Under the pieces are notes generated by a model, which saw nothing but the letters and a program-made list of their open reading frames with translations, was not told the DNA's origin and ran no database searches. A stretch of 64,000 bases of DNA from Paracamarosporium sp. OC-R06-R3 (Eukaryota > Ascomycota > Dothideomycetes > Pleosporales > Didymosphaeriaceae). The stretch's first letter is position 1. Each line of letters starts with the position of its first letter. Shown in pieces: positions 59,062 through 64,000 of this stretch. The position numbers and the translations under genes are program-made. Where the stretch lies: assembly GCA_019828545.1 (NCBI GenBank), contig JACVRA010000239.1, positions 1,009-65,008 of the forward strand. The letters run 5' to 3'.

Positions 59062-61730
59062 CGTAATGGGCGCCGCAGATATCAATGTATCGAGATAGCA
59101 ATCGATATAGTTGACTGAGACACTAGCAAATGAATATATATTAACCACTAGGGACATTCGGCTTGTCGCTCGACGAGCCGAAGTCTTACAGTCATCGTGT
59201 ATGACAAAGCCTACAAGTTTTGCCATGCGAATTGACCAAATTTGCATTTTTCGGGCCGGACAGTGAAACAAAATAGCCCTGGTCCTCGTCATATCCACTT
59301 GCTAAACGACATCAAGGCCAATGTTGGCAAAGACATGAATTGCGTGATCGTGGTCGTTGGAAGGCCCTCCCAGTGCTCTGATCTAGCCTGTTTCGGATGG
59401 GCAACAGGAACTTCCACTCTCAAACGTTTGGCAATCACCCAAAAAAACACTCTTCAGCTAATACTAGTACTATATTCATACTTCGCCATGTCAGAAGGCT
59501 CTAATCACGGTGGCGTTGGATGCGAGATAACGGGAATCCTAGCCTGTCTTCCCAGCCGTATCTACGTGACAACTTACGTAACAGTCGCTATTCTAAAGAC
59601 CGACAAGAAATAATTGCAGGAGAGGAAAAGGATCAGGCAACAATTATTAATTTTGCGGTCTACCGTTCTATACCGTTACCTGAACGGATATTCATTCGCC
59701 TGCGAACAACCGGTTTAGCAAGCTCATACTGCTTCATTCCGAAACACTATCTGCAACCTTCTAGGTCAGTCTCGAGAAACTGACTTTGCATCGACGGAGT
59801 TGTTTCTCATATTGTTCCGTATCATCTTACTAATGAATCGACCGGGAGCCTATGGCCCGTTGCCTCTGGTAGTAGAAATCCATCTTCATGGGAAATGTAT
59901 AAAACTATCCCCCAATACACCAAATACTTCAGAAGCCCGCTTCAAAATGTTTTCAGTGTCCCTTCTATGATGCGTAGCTCTACTTACGCTCACCCCCGTT
60001 CATGCAAGTTGAGTCTTGTTTTTTTGTTTTTTTAACGACTTATTTGGCACAAAAACAGCTGCCATGTCACATCAGCACATGAAGCTTGCAGTGTCCCGAT
60101 AATGATAAGTTAGTCGTGTGCACATCCTGCTGTCATGCAATCTGATATTCCAAGGGGGTGGAAGCACGGAGGGAAGGCATGTGGTCTATTTGACCCCAAC
60201 ATGGCACAGCTAGAAAATCGCAAGCATGCCCATATGTGGGTATACGAGAGAAAGTTGTGTTAGGAGCGCGGTGACGGTCATATCATTGACTACATTCTTG
60301 CAACAACATTGGCCATCAACTGAATCAATATAGGATACTGAAGTCGAACACAACGCCTCTGCGATACATCTGTAATCTTTATCATATTTTCTGCTATAGT
60401 GGCTTTGTTTGGCTTCCAATTCTGCTGCGTCTGAAAGCGCTCTGTCGCCAAAGTTTTGCATGGGTAATCGTTTCACTTGGTGCTGTGCCGCCATAGGCGC
60501 ATTCTACTTCAGTCGAACATGGAAGCTGGTGGGCATTGCTTCTCCGCAATCAAGATTTTATTGCGATCAGCTTGTTCAACGCATGTAACTTCATAACAGG
60601 TAATGGAGTTCACAGTATAAATGCGGGTACGGTATGGCAGCTGGCCAAGGGACAGATAAACTGATCCATTACGGCTTGTTTGTGACAGGCTTTCGCGCGC
60701 ACGTACCGCAAGATCAACATTGTCGCGTCCTTCGTGCGAGTCGCTCTTCTGCAAAAACGGAATGACATATAAAACCGCTAGTTGCCCCCACGGGCGCACG
60801 GACACGAAGAGACTTCTCCTGAATGCATGCACACACCGCCGAAAATTGATCATACGTCGCATACCTTGAGAATGCCAGGGCTAGATTGACTGTGCAATCG
60901 GCTTGCCGACCGTTTCTGGCGCGTCGGCAAGGTGCTATCTGATATCGGCAGTCCTTCGTACCGGGATGCATGCGCTGAAGCTCACAACTTCTGGAATGGT
61001 CTTTGAAAGACCGTTTGATCCTTCGGAAGCTAGTTATACTAGACCGGTGGTAACCTCCTTCGGTAGGAGAGCCCAGCAGGAGTTAACGGCCGCTATTATA
61101 CCGCGTCAGTGCTCCCTCACAGACCGAGTTCGTGAACAAGAAGCCGCTTTAGCGTGTCAAAGGCTCCTGCGGCAGCCTCATCCGGTATAAGCGGCAGTTG
61201 AGTAGATGAATAGGGTTCCGAGGCTGTGATCATCCAGGTGTCTCAACTTTGCTGACCCGACAAAGCTTGGAGGCTGATTGCGTCCTTGCTCGTGCGTGGA
61301 GTGCATAACAGGGACTTTCGGCCAGCCGCGTTGCCTCCCGTAGCCAGGATGAAGTGCCGCCGATAGCGCCTGGGCAGTAGCGAAAAACTCCTCGATTGGC
61401 TCCTATACGCCAGGCTTCGAGGTGAATGACTTGGTAGGATCCTGGGGTGTTTTCCAAGTTGAGCGAGTTGCGTACGGAGGATTCTCCCCTCACACGCAAG
61501 GTGGGCTGAGAACAGACCGTGCATGCCCATATCCCTGTTGGCGGAACACACCGCACTCCCGCAGCCGCGTACAGGGGACTTGCGGGGGATTCTTTTACAC
61601 GCGCTCCCCGTCAAATTCCACACTTTTCCATCCCAACGCTCTACATTGACATCGACAAGGCCATCATCCAACAGCTTATACAAAGTCCACCTTTCCTGCA
61701 GCTGCTTTCAATTACGCGACACAGCCCATC
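59062..61730. other. Gene-poor stretch
   Basis: About 2.7 kb without a supported gene. Short open frames at 60210-60971 and 61230-61683 overlap each other and show no domain. Base composition is near average, with no clear transposon or RIP block. Confidence 0.5.
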
Positions 61731-62270
61731 ATGGTTCAAGCACTTATCTGCTTGTTTTGCAAAAGAGACGACATCAGTTTCAACGAATTTAGAGACGCCA
61801 TGGAGAACAAATTCGTCCCTCTACTGGAACGACTCACAGGGCCTCTTTTCCCGCTCACATACTCACGACGTTATATTGCACATGAGGGCAATGATAGAGA
61901 AAGACACAGGGCTGGTCCGTTGGGTCTTCCTTCGTTGATAGTTGGCGAAGCTGAATCAATAACCTGGGTGAGTGAGTTGTTTCACTACTTTCTTTGGTGT
62001 AAAGGAAACTATCTTTTATACATTCGCTGTTCTCATTTGAGCATGTAAAGCGTCGCTAATGTGGCACATGCACTCCAGGATGCCTTGGTTGAATCAACTT
62101 TCGAAGACGACTTGCACCTTCAACAGTTCATGGCATTTATAAACGAATCTGAAGCTGCAGAAGAACTCATGGAGTGCGAAAGCAGCTTCTCGGACAGCGG
62201 CAAACTTCGCATCATTGTTATGGAAAACAACGTCTCCGTCAACAGAACCCGGGGGCTGAAGTCTTGGTAA
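61731..62270 (+). CDS. EthD-domain protein
   Basis: Exons 61731-61967 and 62079-62270 join in phase 0 through a 111-nt intron (GTGAGT...CCAG, branch-like CTAAT at about 62056) to give 142 residues. MVQALICLFCKRDDISFNEFRDAMENKFVPLLERLTGPLFPLTYSRRYI is the EthD signature start. The join ITW-DALVESTFEDDLHLQQFMAFINESEAAEELMECESSFSD completes the dimeric ferredoxin-like fold. EthD proteins accompany oxygenases or dehydratases in some pathways, but most fungal members are unassigned and no partner enzyme lies nearby. It is cytosolic. Confidence 0.82.
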
Positions 62271-63928
62271 CAGAGATATTCTGAATACTAGCGGCGACCC
62301 TCGGCCGAGTATGAACAAGCACAGCATTAAAGGCGTTGCAGGAAGTTATACATCGGCGGACAACGCAAGCAATTAGGTGATTTGGGTTGCCAGCGAGCAT
62401 TTTCGAAGGATGCCAACGTTGGTTGGCATATTCGGTATTGGCGTTTATGTATCTTGGTTTGGCTATTGCGATTCGATGTCGAGCCGCTTCGAGTTTGAGC
62501 GGGTAATAATGGCGACGTTCTATCTAGCAATGCAATTTGTTTATAGTCATTGTTACCTTATTGGTGTTGAGGACTACCTTCTTGAATTCTTCAATGCGAT
62601 AGTTATGTCCGTAGGGGGCGTGGTTTCAGAGGAAAGCGTGGTGGTGGCTTGACGGCTTGCCTTGCTTGGGCTAACGACTGACTTTCATCGCGGGAAGAAG
62701 AGTACATGATAGGGTGCTACAACCAGGAATAAGGAATGATAATGCACGGATACTTGGAAAGAACGCGCACAATCTTGGCTTCAGCCGACCGGACATGCCA
62801 CATGAACGGCTAGAAACAATATTTGAATAGCGGGTATGGCAGTATGGCACCGTATCTCACGTTTGAATCTCGCCATGCCATTTACAGAGTATGTTACTCA
62901 CGCACCCAACTTTCTGTCTGCGCGCTTGACCTTGATATAATTTAGCCTCCGATTCAAAAGATGCTTGTGGTCTATCAGATATAAAAGACGCAATAACAGA
63001 CAATGTGGAAGGCTATGTCGGGCAATATTTCCTGCATCGAGCTTGTCCATACTCGGATATGGCCTTGTAGCACTTAGTTGGGTAGTACAGCAGTATTGCA
63101 ACGACAAATCGGCCGCTGAACAATGTCCATAGAATAGCATGCTCAATGAATGGCAATTGAACCACTGGCAACCTTGGGGATTGTCCAACAGCTATGGCTT
63201 TAAAAAATGAGCCTTGAAGGAAATCATTCCAGACACTGAGATAAAGTTTTTCAGCCGCACAGCCGCAAAGCCGCACGGGAAACAATAAGTACTCGACATC
63301 TTTTGGCGTTCCCTAATTTCTTACGTAGTAGCCCCTCAAGCGCTACATTTTGTATGAAAGTTGTGGGCATTCCTCGGCCACGGGCGATATACGGCAATTA
63401 GAAGCCTTCCACCAACATAAAACCATCTCAGTGCGGGATCAGGGCTTGTTTAGAAACAATCTCAATTGTGTTCGTTATTTCAACCGAAAAAAAGCGAGCG
63501 CATTGTGTTACCTTGGCACAAGGCGATCTAGACACAAATCGTGTTATGCCTTCTGTTGCGGCTGTATCAGCCGCTCGCTTGAGAGCACCCGCGCTCTAAT
63601 CAAGTGTCTCGGGAATGTGAGAGCGTTATAAAATGCTGAGCAAATCCTTATTCCCGAACCGACATCCATTGTAACAATAACTATAACACTATTGGAGGTG
63701 TTGTCATTTCGATGGATGTATGTTATAATGCTGTGCAGATCTTTAGCAAGCGTAGATGACGTATATGTAGGATGCATGCGCCCCACTTTAGATTTTTGCA
63801 ACTTCATATCCAAAAAAGAGAGCTGTGCTTGATTCCGATAGACGGTGTACAATCATTCTACCAACAATAGTAAATTGTCAATGTATATAAATGTAACAAA
63901 TGAAATTTTTACTATCAAATATATGTTA
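62271..63928. other. Gene-poor stretch
   Basis: No supported gene. Short open frames at 62094-62652, 62898-63285 and 63350-63852 are unlinked. The last ~150 bases before the tRNA are AT-rich. Confidence 0.55.
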
Positions 63929-64000
63929 GGCCATGTGGCCCAATGGCAAGGCGCTTGACTACGATCCAATACGTTATCAAGAGATTCCAGGTTCGACCCC
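63929..64000 (+). tRNA. tRNA-Arg(ACG), intron-containing, cut by window end
   Basis: A 7-base acceptor strand ggccatg is followed by a D-arm (ggcccaatggcaaggc), anticodon stem cttga/tcaag (63954-58 and 63977-81) and anticodon ACG at 63961-63963. An 11-base intron (63965-63975) sits one base 3' of the anticodon, the canonical position. The T-loop gttcgac is present. The last dozen bases, including the 3' acceptor strand, lie beyond the window. Confidence 0.88.

Overview
The window is nuclear DNA of a filamentous ascomycete (Pezizomycotina). A dothideomycete, perhaps Pleosporales, is a reasonable guess from gene content but is inference only. The evidence is short GT-AG introns (mostly 45-150 nt), large multidomain eukaryotic genes (acetyl-CoA carboxylase, Cdc48, Ste50, NudE, eIF4B), fungus-specific families (DUF7025-AAA, DUF7708, HAM1-like, FEX) and an AT-saturated transposon relic with the signature of repeat-induced point mutation (RIP).

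Layout. 1-1850: RIP-degraded pogo/DDE-1 transposon. 1854-5149 and 5389-7404: two accessory genes, an AAA ATPase and a DUF7708/STAND-like protein, both apparently decaying. 7405-12118: gene-poor, with one 74-residue membrane protein. 12119-18294: secreted or small proteins (S10 carboxypeptidase, a small membrane protein, an LPMO-like secreted protein, an ABM-domain protein). 18973-58855: conserved chromosomal core with acetyl-CoA carboxylase, NudE, a peroxisomal-type carrier, an F-box protein, uracil phosphoribosyltransferase, a fluoride exporter, a HAM1-like protein, eIF4B, a Tim17-like protein, Ste50 and Cdc48. 57644-64000: a sulfite-pump homologue, then another gene-poor stretch holding an EthD-domain gene and a truncated tRNA-Arg(ACG) at the right edge.

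Functional picture. The core genes are housekeeping: fatty-acid precursor synthesis (ACC), peroxisomal transport, translation initiation, pyrimidine salvage, MAPK signalling (Ste50), dynein-linked nuclear positioning (NudE) and protein extraction by Cdc48. Gene order gives no sign that they form one pathway, and no biosynthetic cluster is visible. The least ordinary part is the left 7.4 kb. There the AAA gene, whose stop codon lies next to the RIP-degraded block, carries an in-frame TAG, a Walker A Gly-to-Asp change and a GT-TG intron, and the neighbouring STAND-like gene has an apparent frameshift. Other points of note are a 4-nt coding first exon in eIF4B, an apolipoprotein-like amphipathic tail on the carrier, and a 211-bp divergent promoter between UPRT and the fluoride exporter. 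I found no convincing new multi-gene system.

Gene models were built by reading splice sites and reading phase by eye. Exon limits quoted are those that keep the frame and reproduce family motifs recalled from general knowledge; no database search was possible.
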